64,000 nt of DNA, taken from contig JAXDKG010000067.1 in NCBI GenBank assembly GCA_034667225.1, forward strand, positions 1 through 64,000, written 5' to 3'. This DNA comes from DATMER01 sp034667225 (GTDB lineage Bacteria; Acidobacteriota; Thermoanaerobaculia; Multivoradales; UBA5704). Positions 52,452-61,495 of this stretch are shown in pieces (position 1 is the stretch's first letter; each line of letters starts with the position of its first letter). Below the pieces are notes generated by a model that saw nothing but the letters and a program-made list of their open reading frames with translations, was not told the DNA's origin and made no database searches. Position numbers and translations under genes: made by a program.

Positions 52452-53723
52452 ATGCGTTACCTGACGTGCCTTTTGCTGCTGGCTTTCGGGGCGGGAATGT
52501 CCGCTCTGAATGCAACACCGCTATCTCTCGCCTACGAGCTGGAAGGCCCCGGCTTTGCGATCGTGCAGGGAGGAGTGGGACTGCAGAGCTGGAAGAAGGA
52601 GCCGCGCAAGATCGTCGTGGACGTCCCCGCGTCCGTCGAGCTTGCCCTGCTCTACTGGAGCGGACGTGACCACCCCTGCTCACCGGATGCGGAGACGGGG
52701 GTCTGCGGGATTCCCGCGGAGGAGCCCTACCGCGACCAGGTGATTCTGCTCGACGGAGCTCCCCTGACCGGCACCGTCATTGGGACGGAGCTCCAGCCGG
52801 AAACCCATCACGGACAGGTCCTCAATATCGGGTACATGGCGGATGTGACGGAGACAGTGCGTTCCCGGGGGGTGGGCAGGCTGTCCTTCGCGATTGCCGA
52901 TGGCGATCCGGCGAGCAATCTGACCGACATCGACGGCGCCGGCCTGCTCGTGGTGACCAGCGATCCGGCGGGTCCCGCCGCCCGCGTGATCGTGTTCCAC
53001 GGCCTGGACTTCACGTACGGAGAGGACCGGACGCCGGGACCCACGCGGATCGCCGAGGCGATCACTTTCAACCATGGCGCGGCGCGCACGGGCCGCACGG
53101 GTGCGCTGGTGATGTTCGTAGGGGATGACGGCAGCAAGGGCCCCGACCGTATCGACGTCAGCCCCACCAATGCCAAGCTCCTCAACAGGATCGACGGCTC
53201 GTCGGGAGCGAGCTGGGATTCCGACCGCTATCCGGTGCAGGTGCCGCTTGGCAATCTGGCCACCACCGTCCGGCTCGCCTCCGAGCCGTGGGGGAAGAAC
53301 CCGGACTCGATGCTCTGGGTGATGGCCGCCATGTGGCTGCCCCTGCCGGTCCCCACCGGGTGCTCGCCCGCGTACTGGAACCGCGACCAGGAGCAGTGGA
53401 AGTATCCAGGGCTGCCTCCGAGCCAGAAGCTGAAGTTCATCTTCCCGGCGACGAAGGTATACGGGGACGTCGCGGAGACGACGCTGCGTGCTGCCTTCCT
53501 GTTCCCGGACGAGGGCGGGCTCCTCGGAGCGGTCAGGACGCTGGTCAGGGAGGGGGGCGCGGCGGTGCTCAACAGCGCCCACTTCAAGATCGAGTATCCG
53601 CTCACGCGGACGCAGGTCCTCAACCAGGTGGGAGTGGCCCTGACGAGCGGCGACGAGACGGTGATGCGCGCCTTTGCCGCCGAGCTGAGCGCTTGGAACC
53701 ATGCCGGCTGCCCGCTGAAATGA
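52452..53723 (+). CDS. exported protein of unknown function
   Basis: 423 residues from the ATG at 52452 (SD GGAGGG). A signal peptide MRYLTCLLLLAFGAGMSALN leads a beta-rich mature chain with conserved-looking segments AIVQGGVGLQSWKKEPRKIV, LALLYWSGRDHPC, GLLVVTSDPAGPAARVIVFH and LDFTYGEDRTPGPTR. Such an N-terminal strand pattern recalls secreted beta-sandwich domains, but I know no named family. The 3' end abuts the convergent sulfotransferase gene with no gap. Confidence 0.8.
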   Translation: MRYLTCLLLLAFGAGMSALNATPLSLAYELEGPGFAIVQGGVGLQSWKKEPRKIVVDVPASVELALLYWSGRDHPCSPDAETGVCGIPAEEPYRDQVILLDGAPLTGTVIGTELQPETHHGQVLNIGYMADVTETVRSRGVGRLSFAIADGDPASNLTDIDGAGLLVVTSDPAGPAARVIVFHGLDFTYGEDRTPGPTRIAEAITFNHGAARTGRTGALVMFVGDDGSKGPDRIDVSPTNAKLLNRIDGSSGASWDSDRYPVQVPLGNLATTVRLASEPWGKNPDSMLWVMAAMWLPLPVPTGCSPAYWNRDQEQWKYPGLPPSQKLKFIFPATKVYGDVAETTLRAAFLFPDEGGLLGAVRTLVREGGAAVLNSAHFKIEYPLTRTQVLNQVGVALTSGDETVMRAFAAELSAWNHAGCPLK

Positions 53724-54665
53724 TTACCAATTGAGGTCCTTCTCGTAGCCGAGCCGGACCAGCATGTCGCCAGCGACATCCTTGAAGACCCGCTTTTCCT
53801 CGTCGTCGAAGTGGTTCTTCCAGTCGCCGGCGATCCCCTTGCGGTAGAAACGCTTGCGGTCTTCCTGGCCGCGCTCGCGGCCGGCGTAGAAGCGGAAGGA
53901 GGAGCGCTCCAGGAGGTCCTGGATCAGGCGGTCCTCATGGGGGAGGTCCAGAAACTGGAAGAGCTCCCTCGCCACCGTGGCGCCATCTCCGAGCAGCTTT
54001 TCATAGGCACAGGCGAAGACCCGGTCGGAGTGCTTCAGATGTGCCTCCATGTCTTGCCGCCACGCCAGGGCCGCCTCCCCGAAATCGAACGGCTGGCCGC
54101 CGTAGTCGCGGGTGAAGAACTTGTCCGAGGTCACCACGTCGCGACCGTCGCGGTAGATCACGATCAGCTTGGACTTGGGGAAGATCTCCCGGATCCTGTC
54201 CACCCTCAGGACGTTGCGCGGCGACTTCTCCAGCAGGTAGCGCCGCGGCCGCAGCCGGTCCTTCAGGTAATGGAAGAAACGGTGGACGTACTCCTCGGGC
54301 GGCGTCATGCGGCGCAGCTCGCGGCGCAGCGCGGCCTGGTCGAAAAACCCCAGGTCCGGCAGGGTGGAGGGCCGCTCTTCCTTCTTGAGCGACAGCGCCG
54401 GCTTCGTGCGCTTCAGGATCGGCGTGGCCAGGTTCAGCAGGTGGTGCTTGAGGAGCGCCTTCGTTCCGCCTTCGCTCCAGGGGGTCTGGGAAAAGAGGCG
54501 GTCGGTGCGCCGCACCGGGTCCGGCTCGTTCCAGCCGATGTGGAACACGTTGGTCTCCATCAACCCCCGGATGTCCGGGTGCAGGCTCATCAGGTTGAGG
54601 AGCCACGTGCTGCCGCTCTTGCGATGCCCGACGATGAAGGCGAAGCCGTCGCCATTCTTAATCAT
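53724..54665 (-). CDS. sulfotransferase
   Basis: 313 residues from the ATG at 54665 in an ATGA overlap with the GT39 gene (the longer frame upstream is a shadow). The PAPS 5'-phosphosulfate loop is GHRKSGSTWLLNLM (about 13-26). The 3'-phosphate motif is KLIVIYRDGRDVVTSDKFF, with Arg and Ser positions as in sulfotransferase_1/3 families. The C-terminal basic helix (RKGIAGDWKNHFDD) matches the PAPS/RKGxxGxWK motif. It would sulfate a glycan or lipid in the cytoplasm. First enzyme in a run with flippase and GT39 genes. Confidence 0.93.
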   Translation of the reverse strand: MIKNGDGFAFIVGHRKSGSTWLLNLMSLHPDIRGLMETNVFHIGWNEPDPVRRTDRLFSQTPWSEGGTKALLKHHLLNLATPILKRTKPALSLKKEERPSTLPDLGFFDQAALRRELRRMTPPEEYVHRFFHYLKDRLRPRRYLLEKSPRNVLRVDRIREIFPKSKLIVIYRDGRDVVTSDKFFTRDYGGQPFDFGEAALAWRQDMEAHLKHSDRVFACAYEKLLGDGATVARELFQFLDLPHEDRLIQDLLERSSFRFYAGRERGQEDRKRFYRKGIAGDWKNHFDDEEKRVFKDVAGDMLVRLGYEKDLNW

Positions 54666-56440
54666 TCTCTCTCCCCAAGGTCGTAGATCCAGATCACCGG
54701 CCCTTTGCCGCCCCAGGCCGCGGGGTCGAAGGTGCGCAGCAGCCGCTCGCGCTCCAGGCTGCGGTAGAAGCGGACGAAGGAGGGGAAGCCCTCTCCCCAT
54801 TTCGCCTTGTCTCCGAAGTATTTGCTCCGCGCCTCGCTGTTGGTGACCACGAAGCGGATGCCCTCGGCGCGGTACTCGCCGGCCGTCTTCGGCTGCCGGG
54901 TGAACAGCGGGTTGCCCATGTCGAGGTCCACCGGGTTGCTGCGCAGCTCGGCGTCCGATTTCTCGTGCTGCAGCCACCAGGGATGGCCCAGCTCGAGGAT
55001 GTCCAGCCCCTCTTCGGCCGGGTAGCGGCGGAGGAGCTGCAGCCTCTTGCCCTGGTGCTGCGTGAACGGTCCCTTCGGGAGCGTCTCGAGCAGCGCCTGC
55101 TGCCGGGCGACGGAGCGCGCGTCCGGCTGGAGGAGCGGACCGTAGTCGTCCAGCAGGATGCGCTCGTCCTTCGGCAGTTTCTCGACAATCCAGCGGTAGG
55201 CGACCAGCCGGCTGTCCCGGCGGTTGATATCCAGGTTGTTGTTGGACGCCTCGACCGCGGTCGGGATGCAGGCCAGGGCGACGAGCACGAGAGCGTTGGC
55301 TTTGCGGCGCCCAAGCAGCAGCGCGCCCGGCCAGGTGAGCGTCGCGAGCAGCGGGTAGATCGCGTTCAGGTGCCGCGGCTGCACGTGGTAGGCCGCGACC
55401 GTGACCGCCGCCGCGAAGTAGGCCAGGATCGGGATGGTCAGGAGCGCGGCATACCAGCGGGTCTCGCGCCGAGCGAGCGCCGCGCCGAGCCCGAGCAGCG
55501 CGAGCGCCGTGAGCGGCAGGCTCATCCCCTTCTGCGAGGTCAGGACCTGGAAGAAGTCCAGCGTGGCTCCGCCGAGGGCTTCCGAGCTGCCGGGCTTGTA
55601 CGCGGTCTTGCTGTCGGCCTCGAAGAGGACCTGCTCCGGCTCGGGGAAGAAGGTGCTCTTGAGGTGCGCGAAGTTCTGCCGCGGCCAGGTGGGATCGAGG
55701 AAGTTGTACGGCGAGGTGAGGAAGAATCCCGCCACGAAGAGGGCCGGCACCAGAGCGCCGCGCAGGAGGGCTGTCCGCCAGGGCAGACGGCGGCTCAGGC
55801 CGTTCCAGAGCTCCATCGCCACATAGGCCGGGACGAGCACGATGCCGTAGTAGTGCGCCCCCATGGCCGCGCCGGCGAGGATCGACGCCAGAATCAGGGG
55901 GCGCCAGCGCAGGTCGTCCTGAGTGCGGAGATAAACCAGGATCGACAGCGCGATCATCAGCCCACCCGGCACATCGGTTTTCATGTGCTGCGAGGAGGCG
56001 ACCATGGGCGCGAGCACCGCCGCCACGAGTGCCGCGGCCAAGCCCGCCCGCTCGCTTTCAAACGCCCGCCGCCCGATGCGGTACACGACCCAGACCGTGG
56101 CCACGCCGCAGGCGAACACGACCAGCCGGCCCAGGAGCAGGAACGGTCCCGACGAGGTCAGGAAGTGGGCTCCGAACTCCGCCGTGGATTCGAACCGCCC
56201 CGTTGCCATTCCGGCCAGGAAATAGAGGCCGTAGACCAGCAGCCAGATGTACATGAACAGCCCCGGCTTGTGGAACCAGTGCGGGTTCAGGTCGCCCGTG
56301 CCCAGGGACATCGACCGCTTCATGAAATGGAGCTCGTCCCCGAAGTAGGAGAAGGGGAGGTCGTGGAACAGGCCCCACAATCGGATGCCCGCGGCGAGCA
56401 GCAGGACGCCGGTGAGCGCGAAGGTCTCGTTGCGGGTCAT
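54662..56440 (-). CDS. GT39-type membrane glycosyltransferase (PMT/ArnT-like)
   Basis: 592 residues with about 11-12 membrane helices. The N-terminal loop holds LFHDLPFSYFGDELHFMKR, an acidic motif of the GT-C DxD/DE type. A long C-terminal soluble domain (LPKDERILLDDYGPLLQPDA...) faces the periplasm, as in PMT_2 family enzymes using polyprenyl-phosphate sugars. It overlaps the sulfotransferase by 4 bp on one side and the propeller gene by 4 bp (ATGA) on the other. Confidence 0.88.
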   Translation of the reverse strand: MTRNETFALTGVLLLAAGIRLWGLFHDLPFSYFGDELHFMKRSMSLGTGDLNPHWFHKPGLFMYIWLLVYGLYFLAGMATGRFESTAEFGAHFLTSSGPFLLLGRLVVFACGVATVWVVYRIGRRAFESERAGLAAALVAAVLAPMVASSQHMKTDVPGGLMIALSILVYLRTQDDLRWRPLILASILAGAAMGAHYYGIVLVPAYVAMELWNGLSRRLPWRTALLRGALVPALFVAGFFLTSPYNFLDPTWPRQNFAHLKSTFFPEPEQVLFEADSKTAYKPGSSEALGGATLDFFQVLTSQKGMSLPLTALALLGLGAALARRETRWYAALLTIPILAYFAAAVTVAAYHVQPRHLNAIYPLLATLTWPGALLLGRRKANALVLVALACIPTAVEASNNNLDINRRDSRLVAYRWIVEKLPKDERILLDDYGPLLQPDARSVARQQALLETLPKGPFTQHQGKRLQLLRRYPAEEGLDILELGHPWWLQHEKSDAELRSNPVDLDMGNPLFTRQPKTAGEYRAEGIRFVVTNSEARSKYFGDKAKWGEGFPSFVRFYRSLERERLLRTFDPAAWGGKGPVIWIYDLGERE

Positions 56441-57429
56441 CCGGCTGTTCCGTGGATGCTGAACACGGCGGAGATGCCCGCCGGCTCGAGGTCGATCTCC
56501 CTCAGCCGGGCGGGGCGCTCCAGGTCGTAGAGGGCGATGCGGGTCGGGAGCCGTTCGCGGAAGCCGTTGCGAATCCAGTTGAGGTTCTTGCGCAGCTTCG
56601 TCTGCCGGATCCGGCTGAAGCCCACCCAGGCCTGGCGGGCGTTCTCGTCAGTCAGCAGTCCGCGGCACCAGCCCAGGGGCCGGTCGTCGCCGGGCTCCAG
56701 CAGTCCATTGAGATCCAGATCGCGCTTCTCGCCGGTCTCCGTGTCGAAGGTGACCACGTGGCCGTCGACCGAGGTGAAAACCAGCCGGTTGGCGGCGACA
56801 TGGCCGTCGTGGATGCCCTGGATGCCGACGGAAAAGGGGCCCCGGTGTCCGTTCCGGGATGGATCGACGGCCACCGCGTCGCGCTGCTCGAAGCGCGTGA
56901 CCCAGGGCTGCCCGTCGAGGAAGAAGACGTAGTTGGGGTGCGAGCGGTGGGGCTTGGTCGTGGGGATCTTGCGGTAGTCGACGCCGCGGTCGAAGCGGCT
57001 CCAGACGTCGCCGCCCTGCACGTCCACCAAGCGTACCAGCTTGCCCTCGCGGGTGATCTCGGCCACGGCGTCGAGGCCGGTCACCGCCACGAAGAGGTTG
57101 CCGTCCGGTCCCGGGGTCACGTGGTGGAGGTCGTTGAAGCAGGGGAGGGAGATCACCCGGCGGATCTCGAAGCCGGGGAAGCTGCACTCCAGCACCTCGG
57201 TCTGGGTGCAGAGCCAGATCGTGCCGCCCTCCACGGTAGCGGCTTTGAACAGGTGCGACGGCCGGTCGTCCGGGCAGTGCCCGGGCGGCGACTGGTACTC
57301 CAGCACGCGCTCCAACCGGCCTGTCTCCGGCTCGGCCCGCACCACCACGCCGGCCCGGAACCGGTGCCACTCGTTCTCCTCGAGGGTCTCCTTCTGCTCG
57401 CCTCCGACAACCCAGAGGGCCGCGCTCAC
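56437..57429 (-). CDS. NHL/YVTN-like beta-propeller protein, cytosolic
   Basis: 330 residues starting with GTG at 57429 in a GTGA overlap with the flippase gene; upstream readings in this frame are shadow. No signal peptide. Repeated strands such as LHHVTPGPDGNLFVAVTGLD, AVAEITREGKLVRLVDV and GIQGIHDGHVAANRLVFTSV form a six-bladed-type propeller; conserved His and Asp residues are typical of arylesterase/TDE1717-like folds. Role in the glycan operon is unclear, perhaps binding or lactone hydrolysis. Coupled at both ends. Confidence 0.8.
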   Translation of the reverse strand: MSAALWVVGGEQKETLEENEWHRFRAGVVVRAEPETGRLERVLEYQSPPGHCPDDRPSHLFKAATVEGGTIWLCTQTEVLECSFPGFEIRRVISLPCFNDLHHVTPGPDGNLFVAVTGLDAVAEITREGKLVRLVDVQGGDVWSRFDRGVDYRKIPTTKPHRSHPNYVFFLDGQPWVTRFEQRDAVAVDPSRNGHRGPFSVGIQGIHDGHVAANRLVFTSVDGHVVTFDTETGEKRDLDLNGLLEPGDDRPLGWCRGLLTDENARQAWVGFSRIRQTKLRKNLNWIRNGFRERLPTRIALYDLERPARLREIDLEPAGISAVFSIHGTAG

Positions 57430-58841
57430 TTTTCCGCTCCGGTCAGCATCCTGAAGACCTGCCGCCACCTGGCCGGCTCGAAGTAGACGAAGGTGCGCAC
57501 GCCCACGAGCCTGCGCGCAGACCAGACCATCGCCGTGTTGAGCGCGATGAGCGAGACCGCGGTGGCGAACGCGACGCCGAGCCCGCCCCAGACCGGAGCG
57601 ACGAGCGCGCTGAGCACGATGTTGAAGGCCGCCGCGGCGGAGCTCAGGCCCAGCAGCCGGTTGTGATGTCCGCTCATCTGCAGCACGTAGCCCGCGGAGC
57701 CGCAGGCGGCATCCCAGAAGCTGCCGACCGACAGGATCATCAGGATGCTCCAGCTCGCGAGATAGGTATCCCCGAAGGCGAAGTGGATCAGCAGCCGTCC
57801 GAGCACGAGCATGGAGAGCAGCGCCAGCAACGAGAGCAGCCCCACCGAGGTCGAGGCGGTGCGGGCCAGCCGCTCCATCTCGTCCTTCCGCCCGTCGGCG
57901 TAGAGCATCGAGAATTCCTGCGGCACGATGAAGTTGGCCATGGCCGGAATGGCCGCGATCACCTGCAGCACGCGCGCGGCCACGCCGTAGATGGCCACCT
58001 CCTCGTGCGAGCGCGCCCACGACATGATCCAGAGGTCCGACGAGAGGAGTACGACCACGGCCGCGCTGCGCAGGCCGAGCGCGGTCGTCGCGCCCAGGAT
58101 CACCGGGATGTCGGGCGGCGGGTTCGCCGTGCGCGCCTCCGACGCCTCGCCCGCGGTAGAGGCCTTCAGGGCGAGCGCGAAGCCCAGGGCGGTGACGAGC
58201 TGCGACAGCACGAAGATGGAGATCAGGAACTCCCAGGGGACGTCGCGCGCCCCGAGCATCCAGAGTGCGAGAAAGCCGCCCAGGACCAGGCCGCGGGGCA
58301 CGGGATGGCTGAGCGGCGCCACCACGGAGTACATGCGGAAGGCGCGCAGGTAGTGGTGCACCAGGTGCCCGAAGGAGGCGAGCACCGCGGCGCCCACCAC
58401 GTAGAGAGAGGCCGAAGCCAGCTCGGGCGCGTCCATGCGGCGGGCGATCCAGGGCCAAGCCATGGCGAAGGGCGGCACGACCAGGGCCCAGATGGCGAGT
58501 TGGAGGCTGAACAGCCGCCGCCGCAGCAGGGCGGTCGCCGCCCCGCCTCCCTCGCCGCGGCTCATCGGCGCGAAGCGCAGGGCCGCGGGTCCGAGCCCGA
58601 GCTGCAGCAGGATCCCCACCGCCGTGATCGCCTGGAGCAGCAGCAGGTAGGAGGCGACGTCGTCGGGTGTCGTGATCCGCACCAGGAACATGCTGCCGAC
58701 GAAGCCCATGCCCATGCCCAGGATCTGGTAGAAGCCGAAGAGCGCGCCTCCGCGCCAGAGCTGGCGGTCGCTCGGGGCGGTGGAACGGGCGGACGAGCCT
58801 GCGACGGTCAGGCTGACCGCAGGCGTTCGGGAGTCAGTCAT
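57426..58841 (-). CDS. polysaccharide flippase (MOP/Wzx-like)
   Basis: 471 residues from the ATG at 58841 (a TTG at 58862 is a weaker alternative). About 12-14 membrane helices. GGALFGFYQILGMGMGFVGS at the start, IPAMANFIVPQEFSMLYADG and MILSVGSFWDAACGSAGYVL are MOP/Polysacc_synt features. It would translocate a lipid-linked oligosaccharide unit. Genes 53.7-58.8 kb share the minus strand and overlap end to end, so one glycan assembly operon is likely. The upstream PcRGLX-like gene ends 37 bp before it. Confidence 0.9.
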   Translation of the reverse strand: MTDSRTPAVSLTVAGSSARSTAPSDRQLWRGGALFGFYQILGMGMGFVGSMFLVRITTPDDVASYLLLLQAITAVGILLQLGLGPAALRFAPMSRGEGGGAATALLRRRLFSLQLAIWALVVPPFAMAWPWIARRMDAPELASASLYVVGAAVLASFGHLVHHYLRAFRMYSVVAPLSHPVPRGLVLGGFLALWMLGARDVPWEFLISIFVLSQLVTALGFALALKASTAGEASEARTANPPPDIPVILGATTALGLRSAAVVVLLSSDLWIMSWARSHEEVAIYGVAARVLQVIAAIPAMANFIVPQEFSMLYADGRKDEMERLARTASTSVGLLSLLALLSMLVLGRLLIHFAFGDTYLASWSILMILSVGSFWDAACGSAGYVLQMSGHHNRLLGLSSAAAAFNIVLSALVAPVWGGLGVAFATAVSLIALNTAMVWSARRLVGVRTFVYFEPARWRQVFRMLTGAEK

Positions 58842-58877
58842 CGTGTCCGCGCGAAGGTGCAAGAAATCTGCCGAGGA

Positions 58878-61439
58878 TCACGGCGGAGGCCCGTTCGCCA
58901 GCCGGGCCACGGCCGCATGGAGGCGGGTGAGGTACTGGCCCTGGAGCTTGCCCAGCGGAGCCTGGTCCTTCTTCGACCCGGCCAGGGTGATCTCGACCAG
59001 CTTCCTGCCGGCTTCGAGCAGCTCCTTGTCCCCGGTGATCTGGCCGGCGCGCACGAGCAGCGCGACCTGGGCGGATCTCTCGGGGCCGTAGAGGGGCCGA
59101 TCCTCCGGCTTGACCTCGACGAGCTGCCCTCCCCGGCGGGCACCGCGGTACGCGACGTCCAGATGCCGGGGCCAGTCGGGGATCTCGAAAGCCACGATGG
59201 AACGCGCCAGCGCCGCCAGCACCTGGCTGGGCTTGACCGGCGGGTCGCCGATCGGAGCGTCGTCCGTGTCCCGCATCAGCCGGTAGAGCCCCTCGGCGTC
59301 GTACATGCCGGTCAGCCACATCGGGCCGGCCTGATAGGCGCCTCCTTCTGCGTTTCCTTTGCCGGAGAATCCGTAGCGCTTGCCGCCGCGCTCGACCTCC
59401 ACGTACTGGTGCGTGACCGCCCGCGCCAGACCCGTCCGCCAGTCGTCGAGGAAGGCCCGGTCCCCGCTCGACAGCCCGAGGAAGTGGAGGGCGGCCAGCC
59501 ACTGGCCGGCGACGCGGCCGGTGAAGCTCGCCTTGTCCGGCGGGTCCCCAGCTCCACAGGGCGGCTTGCCGCACATGTGCCGGCGCATGTTCTCGCCGCC
59601 GCGGCGCAGGGTCTCGACCACGGTCGAGTCGCCGCTCAGCCAGTAGTAGAGGAAGAGGTTGTCGAAGTAGGCGTGGGAGCTGTTGAAGTCGGCCCGGTAG
59701 CCGCCATAGCCGGCGGGCGACTGCCCGCAGTAGAACCAGGAGTCGCCGGGCGCGCACTGCATGATCTGCGTGTGGAGGGTGCGCAGCGCGCCCGGCGCGG
59801 CGAGCTCGTCCAGCCACTCCACCTCGCCGGTGCGCATGGCCCAGATCGGGACGGTCGAGAGCGTGTTGTGGTAGTCGGTCCAGGCCCCGCACCAGAAGGT
59901 GTCGTCCCAGGTCATCTCCGGGGTTGGATCTTTCTTGCAGCGCAGGTCGCTGTCGTCCTTGCTCCCCCAGTAGCGGGGGAAGACGCCGTAGGTCATGAGG
60001 CCGGCGATCCCCTGGGTGTCCACCTCTTCGACCGTGTGCTCCAGCACGCCGCGCACGAGCTGGTCGTAGGCGGCGAGCCCCCTGGGCAGCTCGCCGACCG
60101 GGATCTCGCCCACCGCGTCCGACTTGGCGAACCAGGTCGCGTCCGGCCAGGCGCGCAAAGGCCGGTTGAGAGGCGCCCAGACCAGCCGGTCGAGATCGGC
60201 CCGGGCCGGGCCGGGAGGCAGCGCGGAAACAGCAAAGGTGGCGAACATGCCCTGGTGATGGGCGAGCCACGCGGGCCCGTCCGCGAGGTCTATTGCGACG
60301 CGGCCGTCCTCCAGGAGGCGGAGCGCCTGCGGCTCGTAGCGGTGGAGGTGGTTGAAGGCGACCGCCACCGAGCCGGCGGATCCCGAGACCATGAGCATGC
60401 CACCGTCGGCCTTGTCTCCCTGGGCCTTTTTAGAGCCCGCGGCGGCCTCGAAGCGGAGCCGGGCGTGCCGGTCGGTCCGCTGCGTCTGCCGGACCCAGGC
60501 CGGGCCCGGTCCGGCGATGGCGGCGGCCTCGAAGTCGCCGACCACGGTAGCCGTTCGGGCTCCATCCCCCAGGGAGAGATCGAGCGTGTCGCGCACCCGT
60601 TCGAGCCGGAGGCCGTTGGGCGCGCCCTCCTTGGTGGTCAGGCAGCCGTTGCAGGCGAGGCTCCCTTCCCAGGCGACCATCTGGCGGACGATCGCGGTGG
60701 GGGAGCCGGCGGTGAAGACGTAGCGCCGCAGGGAACCGAGCCCGCCCTTGCCCGCGGGAGGAAGGTCATAGGCGCCCTCGACCACGACCACGGCCGAGAG
60801 CGGGCCGGCGTGCTCGATCCGGACCTTGCGCACCGTGGAATGCCGCGCGGCTTTTTCGGGAGTCGCCAGGGACATTTCGCTCCCGGTGATCAGAGCATGG
60901 TCCCGGATGCGGACCTCGTCGAAAAGCTTCCCGCCGTCGAGAGAGAAGACCGCGGCGCCGGTGTCCACGACGATCCGGTCTCCCTTCTGGGTGAGGGTAA
61001 TCGGCGCGGGAGGCGGGGGATTGGCCACGCTCCCATCGACCACCAGCGAATAGACCGCGCTCTGCTTCGCGCCCACGGTCGCCGGGAAGCTGACGAGCAC
61101 CCACTGGATCGGCGCCGACGCGTCATCCAAGGCGGCATTCCAGCGGGCGAGGAGGCGGAAGTCGGCAGGCACCGGTTTGCCGGCGGGATCGACCACGGCG
61201 AGCCACCGCGTGGACCGCACGCCGAGCGAGCGGGGGAGCGGGATGCCGGTGCTCAGGACCTCGCCGGAGCGGGCCACACCCGCCGTCTCCCGGACGGTCA
61301 GCGGGACTCGGGGAGCGGGAGCCGGACGGGTCTCTTCGGCGGGAGCGGCGGCGCTGCTGGACGGGGTGGATGACAGGCTCTCGGGCGGCGAGCAGGCGAG
61401 CAGCGTGAGCGCAGTCAGGCAGACCAGACGGCGGAACAT
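58878..61439 (-). CDS. exo-rhamnogalacturonan-lyase-like (PcRGLX/YetA) lipoprotein
   Basis: 853 residues from the ATG at 61439 (MFRRLVCLTALTLLACSPPE, lipobox LLAC). Extending the frame to 61916 adds array C as a fake 7-residue repeat, so I reject that start. GIPLPRSLGVRSTRWLAVVD begins a PcRGLX-type N-terminal beta domain (about 60-250), followed by a helical barrel: TWDDTFWCGAWTDYHNTLST, DFNSSHAYFDNLFLYYWLSG and AEGGAYQAGPMWLTGMYDAE. The combination matches YetA/PcRGLX glycan lyases. No direct catalytic assignment. It is the first gene of the glycan operon, reading from array C. Confidence 0.8.
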   Translation of the reverse strand: MFRRLVCLTALTLLACSPPESLSSTPSSSAAAPAEETRPAPAPRVPLTVRETAGVARSGEVLSTGIPLPRSLGVRSTRWLAVVDPAGKPVPADFRLLARWNAALDDASAPIQWVLVSFPATVGAKQSAVYSLVVDGSVANPPPPAPITLTQKGDRIVVDTGAAVFSLDGGKLFDEVRIRDHALITGSEMSLATPEKAARHSTVRKVRIEHAGPLSAVVVVEGAYDLPPAGKGGLGSLRRYVFTAGSPTAIVRQMVAWEGSLACNGCLTTKEGAPNGLRLERVRDTLDLSLGDGARTATVVGDFEAAAIAGPGPAWVRQTQRTDRHARLRFEAAAGSKKAQGDKADGGMLMVSGSAGSVAVAFNHLHRYEPQALRLLEDGRVAIDLADGPAWLAHHQGMFATFAVSALPPGPARADLDRLVWAPLNRPLRAWPDATWFAKSDAVGEIPVGELPRGLAAYDQLVRGVLEHTVEEVDTQGIAGLMTYGVFPRYWGSKDDSDLRCKKDPTPEMTWDDTFWCGAWTDYHNTLSTVPIWAMRTGEVEWLDELAAPGALRTLHTQIMQCAPGDSWFYCGQSPAGYGGYRADFNSSHAYFDNLFLYYWLSGDSTVVETLRRGGENMRRHMCGKPPCGAGDPPDKASFTGRVAGQWLAALHFLGLSSGDRAFLDDWRTGLARAVTHQYVEVERGGKRYGFSGKGNAEGGAYQAGPMWLTGMYDAEGLYRLMRDTDDAPIGDPPVKPSQVLAALARSIVAFEIPDWPRHLDVAYRGARRGGQLVEVKPEDRPLYGPERSAQVALLVRAGQITGDKELLEAGRKLVEITLAGSKKDQAPLGKLQGQYLTRLHAAVARLANGPPP

Positions 61440-61495
61440 CAGGATGCCGATCTGCGAAATCCGGACCAGGGGAGCAGAGACGCGAGCCGCCGGCT

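Noticed and set aside
57663..61373. Plus-strand 1236-residue open frame
   Set aside because: Antisense shadow across flippase and lyase-like genes; His/Arg/Gly/Glu-rich composition typical of high-GC complement frames, no domain.
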